Under the pieces are notes generated by a model. It searched no databases, had not been told where the DNA came from, and saw only the letters and a program-made list of their open reading frames with translations. Positions 14,001 through 22,603 of a stretch of 64,000 nt of DNA are shown here, in pieces. Source of the stretch: Podocnemis expansa (lineage: Eukaryota; Chordata; Testudines; Podocnemididae). A program made the translations under genes and the position numbers. The DNA lies in assembly GCA_007922195.1 (NCBI GenBank), contig ML682089.1:765923-829922 (forward strand). The letters are read 5' to 3'. Each line of letters opens with the position of its first letter. The first letter of the stretch is position 1.

Positions 14001-17000
14001 AGGCAAGGTGGTCCTCAAGACAATTTTTCTGATAAACAGAGGTCCACATGAGCACATGACCTACAACACTGCAACCCACTATTCTCATGTGCCCTTGTAT
14101 TTTCTAGTATGCTTTTAGTCCTCTAGCTGGGGAAAAACTGAAATAAGTATCATGGTTTGAGCATAGGGGAGACAAACTATTCAATTTCAGTAGGTTTCAA
14201 TTCATAGGTTTCAGTAAGTTCTCAGCAGAAAGAAAAAATACGGGTGTTTACAGCTCAGATATATCATTGCTGTTAATAGCATACCCTGCAGTTCAGTACA
14301 TCAAAAGGCATAGGAATTGTTTCAGTACAATACATAGTTTGTTTTTGTGCATGTGATGGAAATTTTTGTATGTGAGCCCTGAACCCCATCTCATTTACTA
14401 GTTTGCTGTATATCCGTTATCTATGTCCATTGTTTTCTTGTATTCTAATGCATGACTTATTTTACTAAGTTTTTTTATAGGCCTAGTTTTCATGGTAATT
14501 TTAAATAATGATTAGAATCTGACACTAGTAGCATAAACATTTGCCTTCTTTTTACAATAAAATTAAAGAGCAATGAATTATAAACTTAGTAATTTTGGAG
14601 TAGGCAAAGGTACGGCTATATGCCTCAGTGCGGCTCTTGAAGGTCTAAATCAATTTGTGTGGCTTGAGTTCCATAAGTTTGGCCACCCCTGGCCTATGTA
14701 TTATTGCAATTATGAAATATTAATAAGTAACATAAATAGTCCCCTAAATCCAGAAAAAGTTACACTAACTAGGGACCATGCTCCTCTTGATCTGCTGCTC
14801 ACAGAGCAGAAATATTAGGGGAAATAGAAGTGGATGGTACGCTGAGCAGTTGTGACCATGAGATGGTCGAGTTCAAGATCCTGACAAAAGGAACAAAAGA
14901 GAACCCCCCCCCCCCCCGAACTTCAGAAAAGCAGATTCTGATGCCCTCAGGAAGCTGGTGGGCAGGATCCCCTGGGAGGTTAAGATGAGGGGCAGCTGGC
15001 TGTTTTTCAAAGAATCTTTATTGAGGGCACCAAAACAAATCACCCCAATGGGCACAAAGAACAGAAAATTTGGCGGGCGATCAGCTTGACTTAACAGAGA
15101 AAACATGGATGACCTTAAACACAAAAAGGAAGCTTACAAGAAGTGGACACTTAGACAGATGACCAGGGAATATAAAGATACCACTTGAGTATGCAGGAGT
15201 GGTATCAAGAAAGCCAAGGCACAACTGGAGTTGCAGTTAACAATGGATATGAAAAGTAACAATAAGAGTTTCTAGCAACACAAAGGTCCGAGAAAGCGTG
15301 GACCCCTTACAGAATGGGGGAGGCAACTTAGTGACAGATAATGTGGAAAAAGCTGAAGTCCTTGGTGCTTTTTGTGCCTCTGGCTTCAGAAACAATGTCA
15401 CCTCCCAAACAACTGCACTGGATAGCACAGAATGGGAAGGAAGTGAGCAGCCTCCAGTGCCAAATGAACAGGCTGAGGACAATTTAGAAAAGCTGGACCT
15501 GCTGAAATCCACCAGCTGGATGCAATGCAGCCAATGGTGGGTTGAAGGAGTTGGCTCATGTGAATGCAGAGCCATTGCTAATTATCCTCAAAAATGAGTA
15601 GCAATTGTGGAAGGTTCTGGACAACTGTGAAAAGTTAAATCCAGTGCTCATCTTCACAAAAAGGGAAGAATGACGAGCCAAGGAACTACAGACCAGTCAG
15701 CTTCACCTCAATCTGCAGAATAACCAAAGAGCAGGTCCTCAAAGGATCCATTTTGAAGCATCTGAAGGAACAGATGATCAGTCAGCATGGATTCACAAAG
15801 GACAAATCAAAGCCTGGCTAACCCGATTATCTTCTATGATGAAAAGACTGGCTTTGTGGATGTAGGGAAAAGGGTGAACATGACATAACTTGACTTTATT
15901 AAAAGCTTTTGATAAGATTGTCCACCGTATTCTTGCCAGCAAGTTACAGAAGCTTGATTAGATGAATGGACTATAAGATCGACAAAAAGCTGGCTCAATC
16001 ACTGGACTCAAATGGTTAGTGATCAGCAGCTCAATGTCTAATTGGCAGCCAGTAAGAAACAAACAGAGTGCCTCAGGGACCAGTACTGAGGCCACTTCTG
16101 TTCAATATCTTCATTAAAGAGCCAGAGGATGGAGGTGAATTGCACCCTCAGCAAGTTTGCAGATGACACTAAGCTGGGAGAAGTGGCAGATACGTTGGAG
16201 GACAGGGATAGGATACAAACTGACCTAGACATTTTGGAGGATTGAGCCAAAAGAAATCTGCTAAGATTCAACATGGATGAGCGCTACATTTAGCACAGAA
16301 GAATCCCATGCACTGCCACAGAGTAGGGACCAACTGTCTAGGCAGTTCTGGAGAAAGTGATCTGAGGGTTACACTGACAAGAAGCTTGATATGTCAACAC
16401 TGTGCCCTTTTTGCCAAGAAGGGTAATGACATATTGGGCTGCATTTGTAGGAGCACTTCCAGCAAATATGAAGGGATGTGTTTAGTCCCCTATATTTGGC
16501 ACTGGAGAGGATTAATTTGGAGTATTGTGTCCAGATTTGGTCCCCCCACTAAAGGAAAAATGAGGACAAACTGGAGAAAGTCTATCAGAGGGCAACAAAA
16601 ATGACTAGAGGGTTGACACATACACAAAAGACTGAGGAGGGATTTGATGGCAGCCTTCGACTACTTGAGGGGGTTCCAAGATTGATGAAGCTAGGTTGTT
16701 CTCAGTGACAGCAGATGACAGAACATGTACCAATGGTCTCAAGTTGCAGCTGGGGAGGTCTAGGTTGGGTATTAAAAATATAGTTTTCGCTAGGACGGGG
16801 CTCAGCAATGCAAGCTCAGTGAGTGGCTCCCTCAGCATCCCCTTCTGGCTCCCTGGCAGTCTCCTCCAGGAAGCCAGGCATGCTCCAGGGATTCCGGGCT
16901 GGCCCCAGCATCACGGCCAAATCTGGAGCACCGGGGTCACCCCCACCCTCTCACCACAACTGCATGAGCCTGAAGCAGCCCAGCGGCCATGCTGCAGCCC

Positions 17001-20000
17001 CTAGCGCCGACATGGGGTGTGCGGGTGGCACACACTCCCTCCATCATGCCCTCTATGGGTGGGGTGGGGCAGTGTTGCCCCGCCTACCTCCAGCCAGCTG
17101 TCCCTCCCAAAAGTGGCCAGCAGAGGGCTGCAGCTTACAGAGGCGAGGCCCTTCCATGGAGTTCAGGCTGCTTTGACCCTGCCACTCCAGGCCCAAACAG
17201 AGGCCACCTCACCCTCAGGCCCTGGATCAGACCCATTCAGCCCTGGGGTGGCTGTCGAAGTGGCCTGAACTCTGCAGAGCTGGCCGTTCCAGGTCCCTGC
17301 CTCCGCAAGCTGCAACTCACTGCCAGCTGCTCTTGGGGGGGTGGGGGGGGTGGCTGGCTGGAGGTAGGCAGGCCAGCACTGCTCCACCTGCCAGCAGAGG
17401 GTAGGACGGAGGGAGAGCGCGCTGCCCACACACACCCCCCTCCCAGCACTAGGGGCCGCGACGCAGCTGCTGAGCTGGCTCAGGCTCATGTGGTCATGGT
17501 AGGAAGGTGGGGGAAAATTGCTCTTCAGGGTTGCCAACCCCCTGCTCTAGGACAACAATGGTGAAATACCAGAATGGGTTACTTAAAGAGATTGTGGAAT
17601 CTCCACCTTTAGATGTTAAGGGCTGGCTTAATGAAGCCCTGGCTGGGATGCATTAATGGGCTGGCCCTGCTTTGACCACAGGGTAGGAGTAGATGACTAC
17701 AAGAGGTCCCTTGCATCCCTAATCATCTATGATCTGTTGAAATACAATCCAATCCTCCAACTTTTAAGATTCCCTAGAGAGCTTCTCACTGGGGCCAGAA
17801 TCCAGTCCACTGAGGGATCTTATCCAGCCTGCGGAGCCACTGCACGCACTTGTCTGGGCTGTGTAGGGCTAGGAATTTAAAAAAAGTTTGCTCACCTGCC
17901 CACTAGTGAGAAAAGAATTGCAATGTGGCCCCTTACCCGAAAAGGTTGGACACCCCTGGATGCCAGCAGCTGTAGCTCTCTCTTTGAGTATGTCTTCCCT
18001 GACCAGAGGTCCCGCCATCTTAGACATTCTTTATGGGTCTCTTTGGCCCATGAAGACATATGCACTGGTAATGCTGTAGTGACTTTTCAAGAATACCAAA
18101 GAGAAGCTAGATCTAGGCTGCCAAAGACAATGAGGTGCCTCTGCCCCAGACGGCTGTTCAACTTCAAATGGCTGTGTTTGAAAAAACTACTCCAGAACCA
18201 AAATAAGACAAACAAAAGATCCTGGATTTCTTTACAACAATAATACTCCCTCTTCTATCATCCAACTTTTCAAGCAATGATCAGCCACATAAGACTAGAC
18301 TTCAAATCACTCAGTCAAAAGCAGATATTATGTTACTGAGGTGGATGCACACAACAAATACAAGGAAAACTAGTTACACTCATGCAGGATGACGGCAGTC
18401 ACATGCACAATTACTGTGCACCAATGGCAAAATTGTGCTGAAGAGAATGGTGGTGGCCCGATATACTGAAGACCAGATAAGTTTAGGGGCACAGATAGAT
18501 ACTGAATTGCATTTACCTTTAAAGTATATGTTAGTTAATGTTGCATATATGTCCTTTTGTGTCATATGTAAAATAATTCTGCAACCTGTATAATAGACAT
18601 AACCAATGTCCAACAAGACTCCATACTGACAGTTTGGAACTCCTGCTTAAACACTGTACTCCATTTTGTATACTTGATGAAACCTGGTTTAGGCATATGC
18701 TGTGCAAGTTCATTTAAATATGTGAACAAGATGTGATGCTGTCCAGGTCTAGGGGCCTGTTTATGGTTATCTTTCATATTAATATTTCATATTGGCAATA
18801 ATCCATACATGATACGCCATGTTTAGTGTCAACAGAAAGGCTATAATCTGCTAAGAATGATTATACAGTTTATATGTAGGTATCACGCTTGTATTAGAAA
18901 TTAGAAATCTATTTGTTTTGTGTGTGTTTCAAGTGATTTGTTCTTAAGGCAATCCCAGACTGGGTGTCTGCAAAACTACTGTTCCTCCTGATGGCTCCAT
19001 CAGGGGGGCTCCCAGCTAGCTGCAGTGAGCCCAAAAAGAAACCTGTCTGACCAGACAGACTGACCATGTGGCCTAACTCCATTTTGACCTGGCAAGGACT
19101 CTGAGATAAAAGGCAGGGGATGCATCTCCATTTTGTCTTTAGTCTTCAGTCTGTCTGCAACCAACACCCCTCTCTTGAACTATTCTCCTGGGACTGAACA
19201 AAGGACCAAGACCCACCCAGCTACTGCTGCTGCTGCTGGGTGCACACCAGAGAAGTGGGGCTAACCTGCAAACTACGTGATCTAAATGGATTTGCTTTCT
19301 ATGGAATCTAAATCATTTGTATATATGTGATTCACTGTGACCTTTTAACATCTCTCATATTTTGTGCGTTTTCCTTTTATATTAAACCTTTAGTTGTAGT
19401 TACTAAAGGATTGGCTGGCAGCATGGTAGTTAGGGTAAGATCCAAGCCTATATTGTTCTGGGTGATGTGGCTAGCCCTTTGGGGTCAGGAGAACCTATTT
19501 CTTTGAGAGACCCAGTGGTTAGAGGGGACCATATGAACTGATGTGCAGTAAGGGGGCTGTTTCTGTTTTGTTATGTTTGGTGATGACCAGAGTGGTTAAT
19601 CAGAAGCATGTTTTGTTACTGACTGGGAGACTGGTTTAAGTACCACTCATCAGTGGTTTGGAGGTTTGGCCCCTGGTTTAGCAGCTTGCTCTGATTTTGG
19701 CACATTCAGAAGATTATCCCAAGAAGCCTGGCCACACAAGGTAGGGGTGTGTGTGGGTATGTGTGTGCATGCGTGAAGGGACCAGTCTCAACCACCAGCC
19801 CGTCCTGATGAAGCACAAGTACCATCTAACTGGCTGAACAATGCAGATATCGCTGATCAAAGCAAACAGAAGGAGCCATCCCAGAAAGAAAAGAACAAAA
19901 TACGATCAAGCCTGCAAGTGACTGGTGACCAATGATGTCACAGGAACCCCAAGGCAACAAGACACAGAAAATCCCATAGACTTACATGAGGGCCAGCAAG

Positions 20001-22492
20001 TATAAAAGATGGTTAAGAACAAGGAAACTTTGGGTCTCATTCTGCAACTGCCATCTTGGAGCAACAGATTCACGATTGACAGAGGCCTGGCTCCCTCCTT
20101 GTGCCCAGCCTAGCTGGCCACTAGACTGGCTCAAGCACCGCATGAAAGGACAGGTAATTACATCACATCAGCTTGCAGAATTTCTTGTATGTTTGTGTGT
20201 GACTGCTTTTTGCTATCCTTACTTATTTACAAGGAATGTGGCATACTGATTTCTCCCCTGAATAAGATCCTGCTAGTCTTTCCTTTCTAAGTGTAACATA
20301 AGATGATTTCATAGCCTCATCTGGTCCTAAGCTCTGTGGCACTTATGACACTCTCTGGACAACACCCAACACACATGGGAGCTCAAGGAAGCAATTCCCC
20401 TGAACAATCCAGCCTCAGGAATGACGCAGAGGTAGCCCAGTGCCATGCAGCCCCAACCAGCACACTATACGGAACTACTGTTACATCCATAGGAGATCCA
20501 TGAGGGAGCATGCAGGGGTCACATGTCACCCACTCCACCCTGATTTCTGCTCCACCTGCCAAGTGAAGAGAGAAGCTGTCTTCCTGCTGTGCCGCCTCTC
20601 CCCCAGTCCTTGGCAGAACGGCAGGTTGTGCTGCCTCCCTAGCCAGGTTCTCTCAGGCAGCAACTGCCAGCTGCCAGCCTCAGCGAAAAGTGGCTCTGTC
20701 CTGCCCCTTCCACTCCCCACCCAGGACCAGCTGCCAAGGAGAATTTCATCTGAGCTGGAAATGTGCTGGCAGCAGGTGCAGCGGAAGGAGGATAGAGCTT
20801 CCCATCCCTGCAGGTAACCCACGAGGCAGGGACAGCACAGCAGTTCCTAGGCTGAATGCAAGGCAGGGGGATTGCTGGGGTAGGCGCCAAGAGCAGGCCT
20901 TTGCCGAGTTGGAAGTAGGGGCTCCGTGCACACCTCCCTGCTGAGGTGCCCGTGCACTCCGCAGAGATGCAGGTGCTGTACGTCTCCCCCAGCCAGGGCT
21001 GGTCCCAGCCAGGCTCAGACTCCCTCGTTCCTGTGGCCCCAGCCCCACCAGGAATTGGTGGGATTGACTGGCCCACGGACATGAGGCTTGAAGCTCCTCC
21101 CAGAGGCAATACTTGGGGCAGTCAACTTTACACTGTGCTCACCGACTACCAGGAGACACGAGTCATCTGTGGTGGATCCCTGTGCTGACAAAGACCACAG
21201 GGCAGTGCTGGCCCAGCCTGGGTGGCCATAAAGTCTCAAGGAACTAATTTCAACCTCACATCCTTGCCATTGGACTCACCTGGCTGGCACCACGCATTCT
21301 AAGAAGTCCAAGGTGCTAATGGTTTTGCAGCCCTTGATGCTGTAGGCTCTCAACCACTTCTGTACTGTGCTGAGTGTGAGGGCAGACGGCTGGACAAGTG
21401 TCCTCAGCTCCTCAAGTGACAGGTACTTTCCTGTAACACAGGGCAGAAATGACAGCTAGCAGACCCCATGCCCCAGGGAAAACGGCTCCATATTTTAAAG
21501 CCCTGGACCCTCCCCGCAGCAGCCGGCGCACAGCACTGCCACACCCAGAAGCTGGGCAGGGACATGCTCCCGGCTGCGTGAACAGCCCCAAGCCCTGTGG
21601 AAGATCACCCTCAGGCCCCAGTGTCCCGCGGAGTTACCATACTGAGGTGAATCAGGGTCTGAGACTCTTCCCACCAGTGTCCCCAGCTGCTCCACGTTCT
21701 GCTGCCTGAGAGCAAAGGTCAACACCAGCTCCTCCGACGGTGCAACCCTGCCCATGTGGCTCCATCCAGCAGGCACCCTAAGGGGCAAAGGATCCTGTGG
21801 TGACTCAGCAAAGATGGAGTGGGGACGGAAAGGTGTGAGCCATGCCCGTGCCGGGCACAGGCAGACTAGCAATTGCTTAGAAGCCTGAGCAGCTCTAAAG
21901 GGCTCCCCATTCACTGCTTTGGCACCCAAAGCACTCTTACTTACAGCGCCTGGTGGGCTAGTTTCGCCTCTGAAGAGGGTGGGGGGGGATTCATGGAGGA
22001 GCCCCACACGGCAGGAGCCACTCGACAGATTACTCCGGGTAAGGAAGGTGAGAAAAGGGGCCTGTCGGGGCGGGGGGTGGTGAAGGCTCTCGGACAAGGG
22101 GGGATCCCAGTACCCGATGTCCAACCCCAGTCACGGGCCAGCACTTACTGGAGGCTCTGGTCCGGCTCCGGAGCCCAGCCCAGCGCCACGGGCCGCCAAG
22201 AAACAACGAAACTCAGGGCGACTGCGAGCAGGACCCTGCCGCTGCAAGAGAAATGGAGGCGTGTGAGAGCTCGCCCCGGGCCCGGCACCACCCGCCACAG
22301 CCCCGCCAGCCCACGGCCGCCTGCGCCCGGCCGCTGCCCGGGGGCAGCCGCGCCACCGCCCCGAACACCGGCTGCGGGCGTCAGCCGCGGGGCCCGGAGA
22401 TACGGAGGGAACCCGGCCCGGCCTGTCCCGGGGAGACGGAGACCCGGCCCCGGCCCCGGCCCCGGCCCCGGCCCGCACCGCGCCGCCTCCAT
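1939..22492 (-). CDS. TPP1: TPP1, tripeptidyl peptidase 1, exons 1-5 (signal peptide and most of the prodomain)
   Basis: TPP1 is a lysosomal serine-carboxyl (sedolisin) peptidase that removes tripeptides from the N-termini of small proteins; its loss causes CLN2 disease in humans. Five exons can be chained on the minus strand with consistent phase: 14, 93, 140, 151 and 122 nt, giving about 173 codons. Recognisable stretches are PEPDQ after the signal peptide, [41 protein letters not shown] and RLLPGAQFH, in the order of vertebrate TPP1. From memory, exons 3 and 4 match human exon lengths; exon 2 is 7 codons longer (signal peptide) and exon 5 is 2 codons shorter. The catalytic domain lies outside the window. 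Intron 4 is about 19.2 kb and full of transposons. I am very sure of the identity and less sure of exon 1. Confidence 0.95.
2695..3194. mobile_element. Harbinger-like MITE with TAA target duplication
   Basis: It begins GGCCTTGT and ends ACAAGGCC, flanked by TAA on both sides (2692-2694, 3195-3197). The 3-bp TWA duplication is typical of PIF/Harbinger. No transposase is encoded. It contains a nested hAT MITE at 2714-2910. Confidence 0.7.
2714..2910. mobile_element. hAT-type MITE nested in the Harbinger-like MITE
   Basis: The termini CAGTGGTTCCCA and TGGGAAACACTG are inverted. They are flanked by 8-bp sequences CTCTAGCA and CTCTAACG (6 of 8 identical), the hAT duplication length. The element is 197 bp and non-coding. 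Confidence 0.7.
3295..3480. mobile_element. Possible MITE remnant with GTGTCTACACT motif
   Basis: The segment contains GGTCCACACGG, GTGTCTACACTAC and GTGTAGAGCCTAGG, resembling the GTGTAGACA termini of Harbinger-like MITEs elsewhere in the window. Ends and duplications could not be fixed. Confidence 0.35.
3805..5628 (-). mobile_element. CR1 LINE, 5'-truncated, minus strand
   Basis: The CR1 3' end starts at 3808 (minus sense ...CCCTATGATTCT). Broken minus-strand frames across 4276-5565 encode CR1 reverse transcriptase, including [14 protein letters not shown] and [11 protein letters not shown] segments (the Y/FxDD region) and DFAKLL. Frameshifts and stops make it a pseudogene. It appears truncated near 5625, where CR1 similarity stops. 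Confidence 0.85.
5640..8313. other. Intron 4 stretch without recognised gene
   Basis: Only short open frames with no known motif are present. GC-rich patches occur at 7440-7800. It may contain old, unrecognisable repeats. I see no TPP1 exon here. Confidence 0.4.
8322..8486. mobile_element. hAT-type MITE
   Basis: The termini CAGCAATTCTCAAC and GTTGAGAACTGCTG are inverted, flanked by CTCTAAAG (8314-8321) and CTCTAAAA (8487-8494), an 8-bp duplication with one mismatch. It is 165 bp and non-coding. Confidence 0.8.
8568..9238 (-). mobile_element. CR1 LINE 3' fragment, minus strand, divergent subfamily
   Basis: The segment reads from a CCACAGGGTT end through blocks typical of CR1 3' regions in minus sense (CCATTTTCCTGCTC, TGTCTTGTCCTGCTCTCT, GACTGCTATCATGTC) into a decayed RT C-terminus. 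It differs from the CR1s with ATTCTATG tails, indicating an older subfamily. Confidence 0.7.
9243..9372 (+). mobile_element. Penelope-like element 3' tail
   Basis: It contains TCTGACGAAGTGGGATTCTC, CATGAAAGCTCATGCGATAA and GCTGAACTAGACTAACATAG, followed by CTACCCCTTTGGAACTT. The same signature follows the PLE ORF at 33.3-34.4 kb. Only the non-coding 3' end is present, consistent with strong 5' truncation. Confidence 0.8.
9437..10225 (+). mobile_element. Solo LTR, family TGTAATAACCC, copy 1
   Basis: It begins TGTAATAACCC and ends CTTTGACA (TG...CA), 789 bp, and matches the copy at 36440-37204 over its full length. The flanking 5-mers AGTAT and GGTAC are only partly alike, so the duplication has decayed. 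AATTAAAGA and GGAATAAACAGG could be polyadenylation signals. No internal coding region is adjacent, so it is a solo LTR of an unidentified LTR element. Confidence 0.75.
10330..10826 (+). pseudogene. CR1 ORF1 (esterase-type) remnant
   Basis: The segment around GGGACTCCCTC, GAGCACCAATGACACTGCCAAGAA (read as HxGTNDTAK) and GACATGATCTACCTAATGAAGAG ([11 protein letters not shown]) corresponds to the lipolytic-esterase-like domain of CR1 ORF1 proteins. It is frame-broken and cut at its end by the hAT element at 10827. Confidence 0.7.
10827..11556. mobile_element. hAT non-autonomous element in CR1 ORF1
   Basis: It begins CAGACATGTCAAAC and ends ACTTTGACACCTCTG, flanked by CTTTAGAC (10819-10826) and CTTTAAAC (11557-11564), an 8-bp duplication with one mismatch. 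The duplicated sequence is the CR1 segment GGCTTTAAAC at the end of ORF1, so the order of events is clear. It is 730 bp with no transposase. Confidence 0.85.
11565..12166 (+). pseudogene. CR1 ORF2 endonuclease-domain remnant
   Basis: Frame-broken translation resembles the apurinic-type endonuclease of CR1 ORF2, with segments such as [16 protein letters not shown] and [15 protein letters not shown] (the LMGDFNHPDICW region, with the catalytic GDF changed to EDF). The LTR at 12167 interrupts it. Confidence 0.7.
13003..14691. mobile_element. hAT non-autonomous element, 1.69 kb
   Basis: It begins CAGAGGTGGCCAAACT and ends AGTTTGGCCACCCCTG, inverted termini, flanked by ACCTATGT (12995-13002) and GCCTATGT (14692-14699). 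The subterminal GCGGCTCGCGAGCC is characteristic of a common vertebrate hAT group. There is no transposase ORF. A Penelope foldback lies inside at 13738-13900. Confidence 0.85.
13738..13900. mobile_element. Penelope 3' end in foldback form
   Basis: A right arm carrying the PLE tail (TTTTCTCCCACGAAAGCTCATGCG, then CTAGACTAACACAGCAACCCC) is preceded by an inverted copy of its start (ACAGATTTATTTATTGCATGAG). The result is a hairpin of about 40-bp arms with a short loop. The downstream 3' sequence follows only on the right. Confidence 0.8.
14764..16796 (+). pseudogene. CR1 ORF2: end of endonuclease and reverse transcriptase remnant
   Basis: It resumes with LLDLLLT-like and SDHEMVEF-like residues of the endonuclease C-terminus, then RT segments, including a [11 protein letters not shown] stretch (catalytic FADD) near 16150-16180. 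Many stops and frameshifts make it non-functional. A run of C at 14907-14917 marks a homopolymer error or expansion. Confidence 0.8.
16797..17545. mobile_element. Foldback hAT-like element in the CR1 3' region
   Basis: Flanks GCTAGGAC (16789-16796) and TCTAGGAC (17546-17553) form an 8-bp duplication with one mismatch. CR1 sequence stops before it and resumes after it. Arms at about 16905-17190 and 17245-17520 are inverted copies: the left CATGAGCCTGAAGCAGCCCAGC pairs with the right GAGCTGGCTCAGGCTCATG. The two arms therefore give similar peptides on opposite strands. No transposase is visible. Confidence 0.8.
17546..17735 (+). mobile_element. CR1 3' end (continuation of the LINE at 10.2 kb)
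   Basis: It contains GAATGGGTTACTTAAAG, GTGGAATCTCCACCTTTAG, TAGATGACTACAAGAGGTC and a final ATCATCTATGAT, the standard CR1 3' terminus order. Confidence 0.85.
17736..18731. other. Intron 4 stretch, no recognised feature
   Basis: The sequence is AT-rich with short frames only. The segment TGGACACCCCTGGATGCC at 17949-17965 looks like a hAT terminus, but no partner or duplication was found. Confidence 0.4.
18732..19736 (+). mobile_element. Solo LTR, family TGTGATGCTG, copy A
   Basis: It begins TGTGATGCTGTCC and ends GGCCACA, about 1005 bp, flanked by CAAGA and CAAGG (4 of 5 identical). A TATA-like GATAAAAGGCAGG near 19105 and ATTAAACCTTTAGTTG near 19381 give a U3-R-U5 layout. Four further copies or fragments occur in the window. 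No internal genes flank it, so it is a solo LTR of an endogenous LTR element of undetermined class. Confidence 0.78.
19737..21279. other. Intron 4 remainder next to TPP1 exon 4
   Basis: The segment 19880-20290 has LTR-like features (TATAAAAGATGG at 20000, AATAAGATCC near 20262, ending GTGTAACA), but no second copy supports this. 20300-21279 looks unique and GC-moderate, without further exon signals. Confidence 0.35.
21280..21430 (-). CDS. TPP1: TPP1 exon 4 (prodomain)
   Basis: The exon is 151 nt, with acceptor TGTTACAG and donor GTGAGT. It encodes [19 protein letters not shown], then [17 protein letters not shown] and [12 protein letters not shown]. It reads in phase from exon 3 (split Gly codon) into exon 5 (split Ser codon). 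Confidence 0.96.
21638..21777 (-). CDS. TPP1: TPP1 exon 3 (prodomain)
   Basis: The exon is 140 nt, with acceptor CCCCTTAG and donor GTAACT. It encodes [11 protein letters not shown], then [16 protein letters not shown] and SDPDSPQYG, the strongest TPP1 signature in the window. Intron 3 (21431-21637) is only 207 bp. Confidence 0.96.
21778..22148 (-). other. TPP1: TPP1 intron 2
   Basis: A 371-bp intron between GTAAGT at 22148 and TTAG at 21778. It is open in one frame, which creates a long spurious ORF. Confidence 0.85.
22149..22241 (-). CDS. TPP1: TPP1 exon 2 (signal peptide and start of prodomain)
   Basis: It follows a CTCTTGCAG acceptor and ends at a GTAAGT donor. It encodes a hydrophobic stretch ([11 protein letters not shown]) followed by APEPDQSL, matching the signal peptide and the N-terminus of the TPP1 prodomain. 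Its 93 nt are a multiple of three. The donor splits the last codon (CA|G), which exon 3 completes correctly. Confidence 0.88.
22479..22492 (-). CDS. TPP1: TPP1 exon 1, coding part (proposed start)
   Basis: The proposed start ATG is at 22492. The 14-nt coding part ends before a GTGCGG donor and leaves phase 2, which is what exon 2 needs; I recall the human first coding exon as only 17 nt. Joined to exon 2 it gives an N-terminus beginning [14 protein letters not shown], a plausible signal peptide with a hydrophobic core. The donor is weak and the region very GC-rich, so another ATG or donor remains possible. Confidence 0.6.
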
Positions 22493-22546
22493 CCCGCTCC
22501 AGCCGCGCCGCGCCGCGCCGGCCCGAGCCGCTCCCCAGGACCGGGC

Positions 22547-22603
22547 TCACGTGACTCGGCCAGGCGGGGCTCACGTGACGGGCGGCCGGGCGGAATCACG
22601 TGA
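22547..22603 (-). promoter_or_regulatory. TPP1: Cluster of three TCACGTGA (CLEAR/E-box) sites in the TPP1 promoter
   Basis: TCACGTGAC occurs at 22547-22555 and 22571-22579, and TCACGTGA at 22596-22603, spaced 24-25 bp and ending 55-112 bp upstream of the proposed ATG. GTCACGTGAC is the CLEAR element bound by TFEB/TFE3/MITF and, as a plain E-box, by USF. TPP1 is an established lysosomal CLEAR-network gene. That these are functional TFEB sites here is inferred from motif and position. Confidence 0.82.

Larger units (their letters stand above)
12167..14763 (-). mobile_element. Solo LTR, family TGTGATGCTG, copy E, with hAT inside
   Basis: Read on the minus strand it matches the LTRs at 18732-19736 and 30422-31708. 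Plus-sense landmarks are TGTGACCTAGGGCC at 12167 and ATATTAATAAGTAACATAAAT then CCCCTAAATCCAG near 14715-14755. It is shorter than the other copies (internal deletion) and is split by the 1.69-kb hAT at 13003-14691. The flanking 5-mers CAGAC and CTAAC are only partly alike. Confidence 0.75.
10226..17735 (+). mobile_element. CR1 LINE, nearly full length, with three nested insertions
   Basis: The LINE runs in plus sense: ORF1 (10226-10826), endonuclease (11557-12166), end of endonuclease and RT (14764-16796), and 3' end (17546-17735). The pieces become colinear once the hAT at 10827-11556, the LTR at 12167-14763 and the foldback hAT at 16797-17545 are removed, leaving about 3.4 kb. All frames carry stops and shifts. 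Confidence 0.85.
2061..21279 (-). other. TPP1: TPP1 intron 4, expanded by transposons
   Basis: The intron has a GTGAGT donor at 21279 and a TTGCAG acceptor at 2061. It is about 19.2 kb, whereas I recall the whole human gene as about 7 kb. At least 15 separate transposon insertions are listed individually. The unique-looking remainder is mostly 5.6-8.3 kb and 19.7-21.3 kb. Confidence 0.9.

Noticed and set aside
16823..17564. Several 100-190-codon frames on both strands
   Set aside because: They are mirror translations of the two arms of the foldback hAT element.
17949..17970. hAT terminus AAGGTTGGACACCCCTG as the end of an element beginning near 17530
   Set aside because: The 17530 end already pairs with 16797 through an 8-bp duplication, and no matching duplication exists at 17966.
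21495..22124. 209-codon minus-strand open frame as a novel gene
   Set aside because: It is TPP1 exon 3 read together with intron 2 and part of intron 3; true splice sites fall inside it.
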